Source: Alphaproteobacteria bacterium (lineage in GTDB: Bacteria > Pseudomonadota > Alphaproteobacteria > ATCC43930 > CGMCC-115725). Taken from it: DNA of 64,000 bases. The translations under genes and the position numbers were made by a program. Below are positions 18,245 through 26,896 of the stretch, one piece after another (position 1 is the first letter of the stretch; the number at the start of each line of letters is the position of its first letter). The stretch lies in the NCBI GenBank assembly GCA_030041335.1, contig JASHOB010000158.1, forward strand, positions 50,010 through 114,009, given 5' to 3'. The notes beneath the pieces are model-generated. The model had not been told where the DNA came from, made no database searches, and worked only from the letters and a program-made list of their open reading frames with translations.

Positions 18245-18971
18245 GCCGCATCCGCCGCTCGCCAAAATGAAGCAGGCTGTTGATCGAAGCGGCGAACAGA
18301 AAGAGCATCAAGGTTAGCGCCAGAATATCTGCCACGTCGTGGACGTCGGTCGCGCGAATCAGTGCAAAGCCGATACCCGTGGTCGCCGCAAACAGCTCAC
18401 CAATCAAGGTGCCGAGTAGTGTCAACGCTACGCCGACGCGGATTCCGGCCACGATCTCCGGCAGTGCGGCGGGCGCCAAGATCGTGATCGCTATCGACAA
18501 CTTTGACATTCGCAACATGCGCGCCGTCTTCAAATGGATCGGCGGTACCCCACGCACCGCATTCATGCTGAAGATGGCAATCGGCAAAACGCCGTGAATG
18601 ACGCCGAACGCGACCTTCGCCGACATGCCCAGCCCAAATATGAGAAGGATCAGCGGGTAAAGCGTGATCTTAGGGATTGAGTAGAGCGAGCCCAGGATCG
18701 GATCGGCGACGTCGCCCGCAAACCGGTGGAGGCCGAGCCACAAGCCGAGCAGAAGTCCGCCGGCAATCGATATGACGCTGGCGAGGGCGAAGGCCAGCCC
18801 GGTCTCGGCCGCGTCCTGCCAAAAGCCCGATTTCTGCACAAGCGCAATGGCGTGCACGATGGTTACCGCCGGTGATGCGACGACCTCGGGGCCCGCGATT
18901 AGCTCCAGGCCTTGCCAGAGCGCGAGGACGGCGACCATCAACAGGATCGGGTCGAGCCGTCGGGGAATCAT
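18234..18971 (-). CDS. ABC transporter permease (SsuC/TauC type), second
   Basis: 245 aa from ATG 18971, which overlaps the upstream permease stop in ATGA. It has about six hydrophobic helices and the BPD_transp_1 EAA-type loop around LPEIVAGIRVGVALTLLGTLIGE, which docks the ATPase. An alternative start at 19007 would add 12 residues inside the upstream gene. Two different permeases next to each other suggest a heterodimeric channel. The substrate is carried in by the partner NMT1-like binding protein. Confidence 0.88.
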   Translation of the reverse strand: MIPRRLDPILLMVAVLALWQGLELIAGPEVVASPAVTIVHAIALVQKSGFWQDAAETGLAFALASVISIAGGLLLGLWLGLHRFAGDVADPILGSLYSIPKITLYPLILLIFGLGMSAKVAFGVIHGVLPIAIFSMNAVRGVPPIHLKTARMLRMSKLSIAITILAPAALPEIVAGIRVGVALTLLGTLIGELFAATTGIGFALIRATDVHDVADILALTLMLFLFAASINSLLHFGERRMRHER

Positions 18972-19738
18972 CGCAGGCCAAAGCGACGATGCAGCCGCTT
19001 CTCCCATGTCGAGAGACCGGCATTCACGCAGGTCACCACGATCAGCAGCAAGAGCAAGAGCCCGTACATCGTCCTGTTGTCGAAATTGTCGTAGGCAAAA
19101 CTGATCCGTTTGCCGATGCCTTGGGTGGCAAGGATGAACTCGCCGGCAACGACACCGATGACTGAATAGGCCACGGCCAGTTTTATGCCGCTGACCAGAT
19201 GGGGCGTGGCGGCCGGCACCATCACGAGGACATACCGGCGGATACCGCCAAGTTTCATCATCGCCGCCGATTTGTTCACGGCCGGCGGCACGTGGTCGAG
19301 ACCCTGCATTGTGTGCACGATCATCACGACGATCCCGAAGATCGCGCCGATCACAATCAGCGGTGCCCGACCGACGCCAAAGGCGACAATCAGCAACGGA
19401 TAAAAGACGAAGGTCGGGACCGCGTAATAGGCGGAGAGCAACGGCTCTACGACGTGACGGAGGCGCGGCGAGGCGTGCAACAAGCCACCGATCACGAAAC
19501 CGCCAACGACGGCGAGAACAAATGCCGCCACAATGTTATAGGCCGTAAACGCGATATCGCCGTCGAAGCGGCCGCCGGCGATGAGCTGCCACAGTGCAAC
19601 CAGCATCTCGCTTGGCGGAATCATCGTCACCCGGTCAATGATGCCTAGGCGGCACAGAATTTCGAGCAGGATGAACGCACCCGCGACGACGAAAATGCGC
19701 GCGCGCGTCACCTTCGAGGTTGATAGCGGCAATCGCAA
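18968..19738 (-). CDS. ABC transporter permease (SsuC/TauC type), first
   Basis: 256 aa from a TTG start at 19738; a GTG at 19711 would trim nine residues. About six membrane helices are visible, with the loop ATPHLVSGIKLAVAYSVIGVVAGEF as the ATPase-contact region. It starts 10 bases after the stop of the binding-protein gene and overlaps the next permease by four bases. It forms, with the second permease, the membrane part of a sulfonate/nitrate/taurine-family importer. The true start is uncertain because there is no ATG nearby. Confidence 0.88.
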   Translation of the reverse strand: MRLPLSTSKVTRARIFVVAGAFILLEILCRLGIIDRVTMIPPSEMLVALWQLIAGGRFDGDIAFTAYNIVAAFVLAVVGGFVIGGLLHASPRLRHVVEPLLSAYYAVPTFVFYPLLIVAFGVGRAPLIVIGAIFGIVVMIVHTMQGLDHVPPAVNKSAAMMKLGGIRRYVLVMVPAATPHLVSGIKLAVAYSVIGVVAGEFILATQGIGKRISFAYDNFDNRTMYGLLLLLLIVVTCVNAGLSTWEKRLHRRFGLR

Positions 19739-19748
19739 GATGGCAAAC

Positions 19749-20741
19749 TTAACGTTGAGTGAGCGCAGCCAAATGCGGGCGCTGCAGATCCTTGGGCAAG
19801 AACTGTTGATCGATTGCCGCCGCCCAATCGACCGGCCCTTTCGCTTCTCCCGTCAAGCGCAGTCCTTTCGAGATGTTCTCCAGGCCTTCTTCCTCGAAAT
19901 CGCCCTCGGACCATTCCCCGTTATAGCCGAAATATTTGGGGAAATAAGTCGCGACCGCTTTTGCCTCCTGTTGCCACACCTCGGCATAGATCTGCATGGC
20001 GTCTTGGTGATTCCGATAGATGTATTGGACACTGCGTCGCCGGATGCGAATCAGTTTGCGCACAAGCTCCGGTTGTTCCGTGGCGAATTTGCGCGTCGTG
20101 ACATCGACGAGCCAGGTCATATGCGGAATGAGGTCGGCAAAATGAAAAATGACCCGGAATTCCTTCGGTTTGAGCGTGAGGATTGGATCGATGATCGAGG
20201 TCGCGTCGATGCCGCCGCTCTGCAGCAAGGCAATGCCGCCGCCGAAGCCGCCGGTCGCGACCAGCCGGACCTGGTCCGCGAGATGTGCCCTTTCGAGCGC
20301 AAGACGTATCAGCATCTCGCTTGTGGATTTTGGGTTGGTAAAGCCGACGCTTTTGCCGGCAAGGTCGCGGACGTCACGGACACTGCTGTCTGGCCGCACG
20401 ACCATGGCAATTTCGCCAATATGGTTGCTGGCAGTGGCGACGATGACAATGTCGAGCCCAGCATTGATCGCGGCGAGCGCCGCCGATGTCGCGACCTCAC
20501 CGTACGGCAGATCGCTGGCCATCATGTTCCGGAGAGTGGTGCCGCCTCCCTTGCCGGCGATGATCTGGTCGATCTTTACACCCTCGTCGGTGAAGTAGCC
20601 CTTTTCCCGCGCGACCGCCCACGGCAACGATGCCGTTACTTGTCCATATTGACTGATCGCCAAGTCATAGGCGGCGGCTGGCACCCAAGAAGCGACAACG
20701 AGCCCCAAGACGCCAACGACCCCGAGATCAATGCGTATCAT
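19749..20741 (-). CDS. ABC transporter substrate-binding protein (NMT1/SsuA-like)
   Basis: 330 aa. The first 24 residues (MIRIDLGVVGVLGLVVASWV then PAAA) form a signal peptide. The mature part has the NMT1/THI5-like fold with YFTDEGVKIDQIIAGKGGGT and a second lobe beginning near FGGGIALLQSGGIDATS. It catches the substrate in the periplasm and hands it to the two permeases. It is the first gene of the operon, with GAGGGGAT before the ATG. Known ligands of the family include aliphatic sulfonates, nitrate, taurine, pyrimidine precursors and aromatic acids. None can be chosen here. Confidence 0.88.
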   Translation of the reverse strand: MIRIDLGVVGVLGLVVASWVPAAAYDLAISQYGQVTASLPWAVAREKGYFTDEGVKIDQIIAGKGGGTTLRNMMASDLPYGEVATSAALAAINAGLDIVIVATASNHIGEIAMVVRPDSSVRDVRDLAGKSVGFTNPKSTSEMLIRLALERAHLADQVRLVATGGFGGGIALLQSGGIDATSIIDPILTLKPKEFRVIFHFADLIPHMTWLVDVTTRKFATEQPELVRKLIRIRRRSVQYIYRNHQDAMQIYAEVWQQEAKAVATYFPKYFGYNGEWSEGDFEEEGLENISKGLRLTGEAKGPVDWAAAIDQQFLPKDLQRPHLAALTQR

Positions 20742-21039
20742 CCAAATCCCCTCACGCGGTAAGAGGCCATCGCGGCGGTGACACTCACCACCATAATCGT
20801 ATCGAGGATACCGGTTTTCCTCCCGACATCGAATAGCTCACCGCACCGGGAGCAATTTGTCGCCAGGCGGGTATTGGCGGCCACGCCGCGATTCGATTGC
20901 CGGGCGCGTGCCACGAAATGATGCCGCATGTCCCGTTTGTGCGATAATCGCTCTGATCGAACCCCGCCTTGAACGCGGAAACATTGCGCTGCGGCGCTCG
21001 TGGCATGACGGTTGGTCTTATGCGGGACAGGAAAGCGAC
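20742..21039. other. Divergent promoter region, no gene seen
   Basis: About 300 bases between the importer operon (minus) and the NDH-2-like gene (plus). An open frame runs through it into the NDH-2-like gene from 20857, but its 61 residues are unlike the family and are not counted. No clear operator or promoter was found. Confidence 0.35.
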
Positions 21040-22275
21040 ATGCATCGCATCCTAATACTTGGAGCCGGCTTCGCCGGTCTTTGGTCGGCAATCGGGGCCG
21101 CACGGGCGCTCGACGAACGCCGGATCGGCACGGACCGGGTGGAAGTCGCGGTCGTCAATGCCACGCCGTTTCATTCTATCCGGGTGCGCAACTACGAGTC
21201 GGACCTCGGTGGCACCTGCGTCCCGCTCGCCGACATTCTCGATCCGGTCGGCGTTCGATTGGTGGTCGCCGAAATTGTCGGCCTTAACATCGCCGACCGG
21301 GAGGTTGCCTGCGTCGCGGCGGGGAGGCCGTCACGACTCCCCTATGATCGGATGGTCTTCGCCCTGGGCAGCCGATTGGTGCGGCCGCCGATCCCGGGTT
21401 TGCGGGAGCATGCTTTCGATGTCGACACATATGATGCTGCAATGCGCCTTGGCGCCCATCTGTCGGGGCTCGCGCACGATCCGCGTTCGTCCGGACGTGA
21501 CACGGTGCTCGTGATCGGTGCGGGTCTGACCGGGATCGAAGTTGCAACCGAAATGGTTGGCCGGCTCAGTGCCACACTTGCTGACCCGCAGGCGCGGCCT
21601 CGGGTGATCCTCGCCGACCGTGCCGAAAGAATCGGATCCGACATGGGCGAAGATGCGTGCGCGGTGATCGCTGAGGCGCTGACGGCGCTCCAGGTAGAGA
21701 CGCGTCCCGGAATTTCGGTGGCAGCGATCGATCCGACAGGGGCGACACTGGCCACGGGCGAGCGCATCGACGCCCGAACCGTGGTCTGGTGCGCCGGCAT
21801 GCAAGCAAGCCCTCTCACCGCTTCCTTTCCCGTGGCACGCGATCGTTTTGGCCGCCTCCCGGTGAACCCGAGCCTTAAGATCGACGGGTTGAACGCGGAA
21901 TTCGCGGCCGGAGATGTGGCATGGTTCGCGATCGACGGCACTCACTCTTGTGTCATGTCGTGCCAGCATAGCCGACCGATGGGACGGTTCGCAGGCCATA
22001 ACGCCGTCTGCGACCTGCTCGGCGATCCAATGCTGCCGCTGACGATAGATTGGTACACCACGATTCTGGACCTTGGCGCCTGGGGAGCGGTCTACACGGA
22101 AGGGTGGGACCGCGAGGTCGTCGCGCAGCGGGCGATCGCGAAGCGCACGAAGGAGACGATCAACCGCCAGCGCATCTACCCGCCGCTGTCGCGCCAGCGT
22201 CAAGAGATTCTGGCGGCAGCAGCGCCGGTCGTCCAGGCACCGCCGGCCTATGGAGAAGCAGCGACCGCTCGATGA
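21040..22275 (+). CDS. NAD(P)/FAD-dependent oxidoreductase (type II NADH dehydrogenase-like)
   Basis: 411 aa from ATG 21040. There are two dinucleotide folds: ILILGAGFAGLWSAIGAARA at residues 4-23 for FAD, and TVLVIGAGLTGIEVATEMVG near 155 for NAD(P)H. The motif NAEFAAGDVAWFAIDG near 290 is the FAD-contacting GD block. The layout fits the pyridine nucleotide-disulfide family, closest in look to NDH-2, which passes electrons from NADH to quinone at the membrane surface. It has no CxxxxC redox pair after the first fold, so it is not a disulfide reductase. Its C-terminal Ala/Gln-rich tail is short. It could also be a ferredoxin reductase for the Rieske enzymes, although it is not linked to them. 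Confidence 0.82.
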   Translation: MHRILILGAGFAGLWSAIGAARALDERRIGTDRVEVAVVNATPFHSIRVRNYESDLGGTCVPLADILDPVGVRLVVAEIVGLNIADREVACVAAGRPSRLPYDRMVFALGSRLVRPPIPGLREHAFDVDTYDAAMRLGAHLSGLAHDPRSSGRDTVLVIGAGLTGIEVATEMVGRLSATLADPQARPRVILADRAERIGSDMGEDACAVIAEALTALQVETRPGISVAAIDPTGATLATGERIDARTVVWCAGMQASPLTASFPVARDRFGRLPVNPSLKIDGLNAEFAAGDVAWFAIDGTHSCVMSCQHSRPMGRFAGHNAVCDLLGDPMLPLTIDWYTTILDLGAWGAVYTEGWDREVVAQRAIAKRTKETINRQRIYPPLSRQRQEILAAAAPVVQAPPAYGEAATAR

Positions 22276-22435
22276 GCGTCGGCTCATATGCGCGGAAGAT
22301 TGCGATGGGACTGATGGTCGGGAGGATGCCGGCGCGCGCGAGATGAACACGCCGCGTATCTGACCTGCCAGCGAGCCAACGGCGGCACGCTTGCGGGCGA
22401 TCTACCGAATCGACCGGGACGTACGGCCGAGCTTC

Positions 22436-23590
22436 CTACAACTCCAACTTCTGTATCCGCCAATTCAGCAGCTCCGCAACGAACAGCGTATTTTCCGACG
22501 AACACGCCATTTCGTGGATCCAGCCAAATTGCTTCAGCTGTTTGCCGGATCGGCCCAACACCCCCAGCACCTTGCCGTCCAATGTCAGCTTGTAGATGCG
22601 GCCTGGAAATGCATCGGCGCTGTAGAGAACCGGATTCGGCCCCGGCGAGATGCAGATCGCCCACGGCGAGCCGGGCGCGAAGGTGCCGGAAGCAATCGCC
22701 GCTTTGTCAGGAACGTTGCCGATCGCGGGTCGCGCGTCACGGGGTACTGGCACATCGATCGTAAACTGACGCTTGAAGTTGCCGTCACCGTCGAAAACCT
22801 GAATGCGACGGTTGCTGCGGTCGGCGACATAAACGAGGCCGTTGTTGTCAACCGCGATGCTGTGCGGAGTGTGAAACTGGCCGGGGGCAGTGCCGCGCTC
22901 GCCCCAGGATTTGACCCAGTCCCCGTTTTTATCGACCTTGGCGACGCGTGAATTGATGTAGCCATCGCTGATATAGGCGGTCCCGGCGGCGTCCCACGCG
23001 ACGTCTGTCACCTGGCGAAAGCGTCCGGGTTCGGCGGGAAGCGGCGGGTTCGGGTGTTTGAGCGGACCGGTTTCCTCGTCGGACGCCTCCTGCTTTCGTC
23101 CGAACACCATGGCGACGCGGCCCTCCGGGGTGAACTTGATCACCATGTCCGAGCCTTTGTCCGTGACCCAGATATTGTCCTCGTGATCGACCTTGACGGT
23201 ATGCGCGAACGACCACGCATAGAGGTTGTGCCCGATCTCGCGGATGAACTCCCCACCGGGACCGAATTCCAGAAGCTGGGTTGCAGCGGCGCCGTAAGCG
23301 GGTCCAACGGTGTTGCCGCGCGACAGAACGAAGATGTGACCGTGCGAATTCAGCGCGACGCCAGAACATTCGCCGAAATACATGTCAGGCGGCAGCCGTA
23401 CGGGATCGGGGACGGAGTTGAACGCGATGGTCGGCGCCGCCTCGGCCTCTGTGGTATGAGGGAGAAATGCGAGCGCTGCTGCGCCGCCACCGACGGCAGC
23501 CAGGAAACGGCGGCGATCATAGATCCGGTGGTGGGTTCCACAGCATGGGCAGGATACGGGATGCCGATGTTGCATTGGATTGACTCCCAT
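22436..23590 (-). CDS. Tat-exported NHL-repeat beta-propeller protein (PAL-like)
   Basis: 384 aa. The N-terminus contains DRRRFLAAVGGGAAALAFL, a twin-arginine signal with hydrophobic stretch, and a CPCC motif just before it (about residues 14-17). The mature part is a six-bladed NHL propeller of the peptidyl-alpha-hydroxyglycine lyase-like family, with repeats such as FHTPHSIAVDNNGLVYVADR and ISDGYINSRVAKVDKNG. Such proteins are exported, folded and often metal-bound; the function of bacterial members is not settled. An ATG five codons in (23575) is an alternative start. It lies alone between genes of opposite orientation. Confidence 0.85.
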   Translation of the reverse strand: MGVNPMQHRHPVSCPCCGTHHRIYDRRRFLAAVGGGAAALAFLPHTTEAEAAPTIAFNSVPDPVRLPPDMYFGECSGVALNSHGHIFVLSRGNTVGPAYGAAATQLLEFGPGGEFIREIGHNLYAWSFAHTVKVDHEDNIWVTDKGSDMVIKFTPEGRVAMVFGRKQEASDEETGPLKHPNPPLPAEPGRFRQVTDVAWDAAGTAYISDGYINSRVAKVDKNGDWVKSWGERGTAPGQFHTPHSIAVDNNGLVYVADRSNRRIQVFDGDGNFKRQFTIDVPVPRDARPAIGNVPDKAAIASGTFAPGSPWAICISPGPNPVLYSADAFPGRIYKLTLDGKVLGVLGRSGKQLKQFGWIHEMACSSENTLFVAELLNWRIQKLEL

Positions 23591-24033
23591 TGTTGGCCAG
23601 GAAGCGGGGGGCGAGCGCCCCAGTCACGTGACGGCAACAGCAATTTCGATTGTTTGAGGAGCAGACCCGGTTCCCATCGGGCGATCGCGCGTTCATTGTC
23701 AGAAACGCGCCGCTCTCACCCGCGGCATCGTGGCCGCGCGCGCCGCTGGCGAGAGATCGCGCGTCGCTCATTGGCCGCCGCGCGCTCTACCAGAGCTTGC
23801 AGGGCAGCGCATGGGCGGGCGAGAGGCGACCCTTGCCGTGCGATCCGTTAGACTTGCGTCGGCAGCTTGGTCGCATCGCTGAAGCGGCTCCGGCACCCGG
23901 TACATTTTCCGCACGGTTTCAATTGATCCGGGATGTTAAATTGCGCTCCAATCGGTCTCGACGATATGGCTTATCGCAACAAACGATTTCGCCGGTCGGT
24001 TATCATAACGCAGAATCATCACGGGAGGGCGCA
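23591..24033. other. Divergent intergenic region, no gene seen
   Basis: 443 bases between the NHL gene (minus) and the FAH gene (plus). An open frame continuous with FAH starts at 23650, but its Arg-rich sequence is unlike any FAH N-terminus and ATG 24034 has a proper GGGAGGG ribosome site. It should contain the operon promoter; no operator was recognised. Confidence 0.4.
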
Positions 24034-25008
24034 ATGAAGCTCGCAACATTCAAGGGCGGCGACGGCAGTCGCATTGCCGTCGTCCATGGCGCCGATGACA
24101 CGCTGTTCGACATCGCTGCTGCCTCGGAACGCGACGGCAAATCCGAACCCGCGTTCCACTCGATGCTCGATTTGATGGACGCAGGACCCGCGGCGCTCGA
24201 TCGAGCGCGTCGCCTGTTCGAGAAATATGCCGGCGAGCCGGCGCTCAATCGGGAGATCGCGGCCGGCATGTTGTTGGCCCCGGTGCCGGTGCCTCGCTCG
24301 ATCCGTGATTTCAGCTCGTTTCCCGAGCACTTGAAAAATGCCGGGCGCGGCATGCGGATGCTCACGGCGCGTCTCAAAGGCGAGCCGGTGCCGAACCTGC
24401 CGCCGGTCACCGAGGTTCCGGAAACGCCGCGCCGGCGCAAGCTGTTCTATAAGGGCAATACCCAAACGGTCGTCGGCACCGACGCGGAGGTGCGCCGGCC
24501 GAGTTACAGCAAATATATGGATTACGAGCTCGAATGCGGCGCCTTCATCGGCAAGCGCGGCGTCGATATCCCGCCGGACAAAGTGGCCGAACATACTTTC
24601 GGTTATGCACTCTTCAACGATTTCTCCGCACGCGACGAACAATCCTACGAAATGCCGACGGGCTTCGGTCCCGGCAAGGGCAAAGATTTCGACACCGGCA
24701 ACGCAATCGGGCCCTGGATCGTCACTGCCGATGCGATGCCCGATCCCTACAAGATGCGGATGACCGCCCGAATCAACGGCGAGATCTGGAGCGACAATAC
24801 CATGGCCGATGGGCTCTACACCTTCGCCGATCTGATCTCGTTCGCTTCGCGGGATGAGACACTGCATCCCGGCGAATTCATTGCCGCCGGCACGATCAGC
24901 AACGGCTGCGGCCTCGAGCGTGACCGGTACCTTAAAGACGGCGATGTCGTCGAGCTGTGGATGGAGGGGCTCGGCACGTTGCGTAACCGATTGGTCGGCG
25001 CCCGGTGA
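24034..25008 (+). CDS. Fumarylacetoacetate hydrolase family protein
   Basis: 324 aa, with GGGAGGG before ATG 24034. The C-terminal FAH fold (about 130-320) has YELECGAFIGKRG, whose Glu residues bind the metal, and NDFSARDEQ and GFGPGKGKDFDTGNAIGPW. It most resembles 2-hydroxyhepta/hexa-2,4-diene-1,7-dioate isomerase-type or acylpyruvate hydrolases that cleave ring-fission products by C-C bond hydrolysis. An N-terminal domain (1-90) is present as in longer members. It is the first of a four-gene operon with ABM and two SDR genes, which suggests a short catabolic branch. Confidence 0.88.
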   Translation: MKLATFKGGDGSRIAVVHGADDTLFDIAAASERDGKSEPAFHSMLDLMDAGPAALDRARRLFEKYAGEPALNREIAAGMLLAPVPVPRSIRDFSSFPEHLKNAGRGMRMLTARLKGEPVPNLPPVTEVPETPRRRKLFYKGNTQTVVGTDAEVRRPSYSKYMDYELECGAFIGKRGVDIPPDKVAEHTFGYALFNDFSARDEQSYEMPTGFGPGKGKDFDTGNAIGPWIVTADAMPDPYKMRMTARINGEIWSDNTMADGLYTFADLISFASRDETLHPGEFIAAGTISNGCGLERDRYLKDGDVVELWMEGLGTLRNRLVGAR

Positions 25009-25023
25009 GGCAAGGAGGCCATC

Positions 25024-25320
25024 ATGACAGTCACCGTCTTTGCCAGTTTTTCGCCTAAGCCCGGTAAAGAGGCCGACGTCGAAAAGATTCTCCGCACAAT
25101 GACCGGTCCGACCCGCAGCGAGCTGGGCAACCGCGTCTACGATCTCTACAAGGATGCGCAAGGCGCATTCCATCTGTTCGAGCTCTATGTCGATCAATCG
25201 GCGGTCGAGGCGCACCGCTCCACGGCGCACTACAAGGCCTATCGCGCAGCCATCGCCGATCTGCTGGCAGAACCGATCGCGGTAAAAATACTCACCGGCC
25301 TCGACGTGAGAAGCGGCTGA
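25024..25320 (+). CDS. Antibiotic biosynthesis monooxygenase (ABM) domain protein
   Basis: 98 aa. The small ferredoxin-like fold shows KPGKEADVEKIL at the N-terminal helix, YDLYKDAQGAFHLFELYVDQ in the middle and HRSTAHYKAYRAAI near the end, the standard ABM pattern. Members act as cofactor-free quinone-forming oxygenases, heme-degrading enzymes or dimeric domains of unknown role. AAGGAGG lies before the ATG and 15 bases separate it from FAH; the next SDR begins one base after its stop. It is an operon member and may act on an oxygenated intermediate; that is inference. Confidence 0.85.
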   Translation: MTVTVFASFSPKPGKEADVEKILRTMTGPTRSELGNRVYDLYKDAQGAFHLFELYVDQSAVEAHRSTAHYKAYRAAIADLLAEPIAVKILTGLDVRSG

Positions 25321-25321
25321 A

Positions 25322-26116
25322 ATGGCCGACCTGTCCGGCAAGTCCGTCATCGTCACCGGCGCAGCGGGCGGTATCGGTGCCCCGACCGCGGCGCTCCTCG
25401 CCGAGCGCGGCGCCAAACTCCTCATTGCCGATGTCGATATCGCCGGGGCAGAGACCGTGGCCCGCACCGTCGGCGGCATCGCGTTCCATCTCGACCTCGC
25501 CGAAGAACCCTCGATCGCGACTATGGTTAAAACCGCGCTTGACAGATTCGGCAGGGTCGATGCGCTCTGCAATATCGCCGCTGACCAGTCGCCGGAGCTC
25601 TACCCGCGCGATCGCGACATCGAAACGATGGAGGCGGAAGTCTGGGATCGCACCTTCCGCATCAATGCCCGCGGCACCATGCTTGCCTGTAAACACGTGC
25701 TGGGGCCGATGAAGGGGCAGGGAGCCGGCGCGATCGTCAACATGGCATCAAATCTCGGGCTGCAAGGGAGCCTGATCCAGTCCGCCTACGCCGCCTCGAA
25801 GGCTGCCATCATCCAGCTAACGCGCTCGATCGCGGCCTCGCACGGCAAGAGCGGGATCCGCTGCAACACCGTGTCGCCGGGCCTGACGCTGACGCGGTCG
25901 GTTAGAACCACGATACCAAGGGAAATTCGCGAGATCGTCGAGGCCGATGCGCTGACGCCTTATCTCGGCGATCCGCGTGACATCGCCTATATGGTCGCCT
26001 TCCTGATCTCGGACGAGGCGCGTTATATCACCGGCGAGAATTTCGTCGTCGATGGCGGCACCGCGTCGCACATGCCTAGTTACGCGCCCATGCGCGCCCT
26101 GTTCGCGAAGGGGTAA
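25322..26116 (+). CDS. Short-chain dehydrogenase/reductase
   Basis: 264 aa. It has the N-terminal TGAAGGIG cofactor loop, LCNIAADQ in the NAG position, an active-site Tyr156-x3-Lys160 (YAASK), and the C-terminal GENFVVDGGTASH block. It is a classical SDR using NAD(P)H for alcohol and ketone interconversion. It starts one base after the ABM stop. The neighbour downstream is a second SDR, so the operon encodes two successive oxidoreductases, one of which lacks the standard Tyr. Confidence 0.9.
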   Translation: MADLSGKSVIVTGAAGGIGAPTAALLAERGAKLLIADVDIAGAETVARTVGGIAFHLDLAEEPSIATMVKTALDRFGRVDALCNIAADQSPELYPRDRDIETMEAEVWDRTFRINARGTMLACKHVLGPMKGQGAGAIVNMASNLGLQGSLIQSAYAASKAAIIQLTRSIAASHGKSGIRCNTVSPGLTLTRSVRTTIPREIREIVEADALTPYLGDPRDIAYMVAFLISDEARYITGENFVVDGGTASHMPSYAPMRALFAKG

Positions 26117-26119
26117 CCG

Positions 26120-26896
26120 GTGCCATCGCTGTCGCAGCGTCTTGCCGGCAAGGTCGCGATCGTCACCGGCGCCGGCAGCGGCATCGGACAGGGCTGCGCG
26201 TTGATGATGGCGCGCCACGGCGCAAGGGTCATGGGCTGCGATATCAGCGCCGAGCGTGCCGAGGCGACGGCGGCGACGGCGCACAGCGAGGGATTTGAGT
26301 TCGACAGCGTCCACCCCTGTGATCTGACACAACCGGCCGAGGTCGACCGGCTGGTGCGGGCAACGGTTGCGCGTTTCGGCGGCATCGACACCCTGGTCAA
26401 CGCTGCGGCAACCGCCGACTTCCACTGGATCGAAGAGATGGAATATGAAGCGCATTGGCGCCACACCCTGACCGCCGAACTCGATACTGTCTTTTTGGTG
26501 TGCAAGGCGGCATGGCCGCAGCTCAAGGCGCGGGGCGGCGGTTCGATCGTTAATTTCGCGTCGGCGAACGCGTATGTTGCCCTCAAGAATTCCGCAGCGC
26601 TGGCGCATTGCGCCGGAAAAGGCGGCGTGCTCGCGATGACGCGGCAGCTGGCGATGGAAGGCGGACCCCACAAGATCCGCGCCAACACGATCTCACCGGG
26701 CATGATCGTCACCGGCGCAACACGGCCGGTGCTGGAGCGACCGGAGCTGAAGGCGGCGGTGCTGGAAAAGAAAATGATCGCGCGGTTGGGACAGCCGGAG
26801 GACATTGCCTGGGCGGTGGTCTACCTCACCTCGGATGAAGCCAGCTGGGTGACAGGAGCCGATTTCTCGATCGATGGCGGCGCTACCGCCTGGTAG
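26120..26896 (+). CDS. SDR family protein with His in place of the catalytic Tyr
   Basis: 258 aa from a GTG three bases after the previous stop. TGAGSGIGQG is intact and the C-terminal DFSIDGGATAW matches the SDR end. At the active site the frame reads AHCAGKGGVLAM, so residue 163 is His where Tyr is normal, with Lys167 kept; the DNA (CAT at 26606) is clear. The same His may mark a subfamily rather than a dead enzyme. It may bind the product of the preceding SDR or act with altered chemistry. Its end overlaps the convergent LivM gene by 14 bases. Confidence 0.85.
   Translation: MPSLSQRLAGKVAIVTGAGSGIGQGCALMMARHGARVMGCDISAERAEATAATAHSEGFEFDSVHPCDLTQPAEVDRLVRATVARFGGIDTLVNAAATADFHWIEEMEYEAHWRHTLTAELDTVFLVCKAAWPQLKARGGGSIVNFASANAYVALKNSAALAHCAGKGGVLAMTRQLAMEGGPHKIRANTISPGMIVTGATRPVLERPELKAAVLEKKMIARLGQPEDIAWAVVYLTSDEASWVTGADFSIDGGATAW

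Noticed and set aside
21331..22350. A 339-residue minus-strand frame opposite the NDH-2-like gene
   Set aside because: Antisense shadow with no domain.
24019..25572. A long minus-strand frame (517 residues) opposite the FAH, ABM and SDR genes
   Set aside because: It mirrors three well-matched genes and has no recognisable domain; high-GC third positions keep the reverse frame open.
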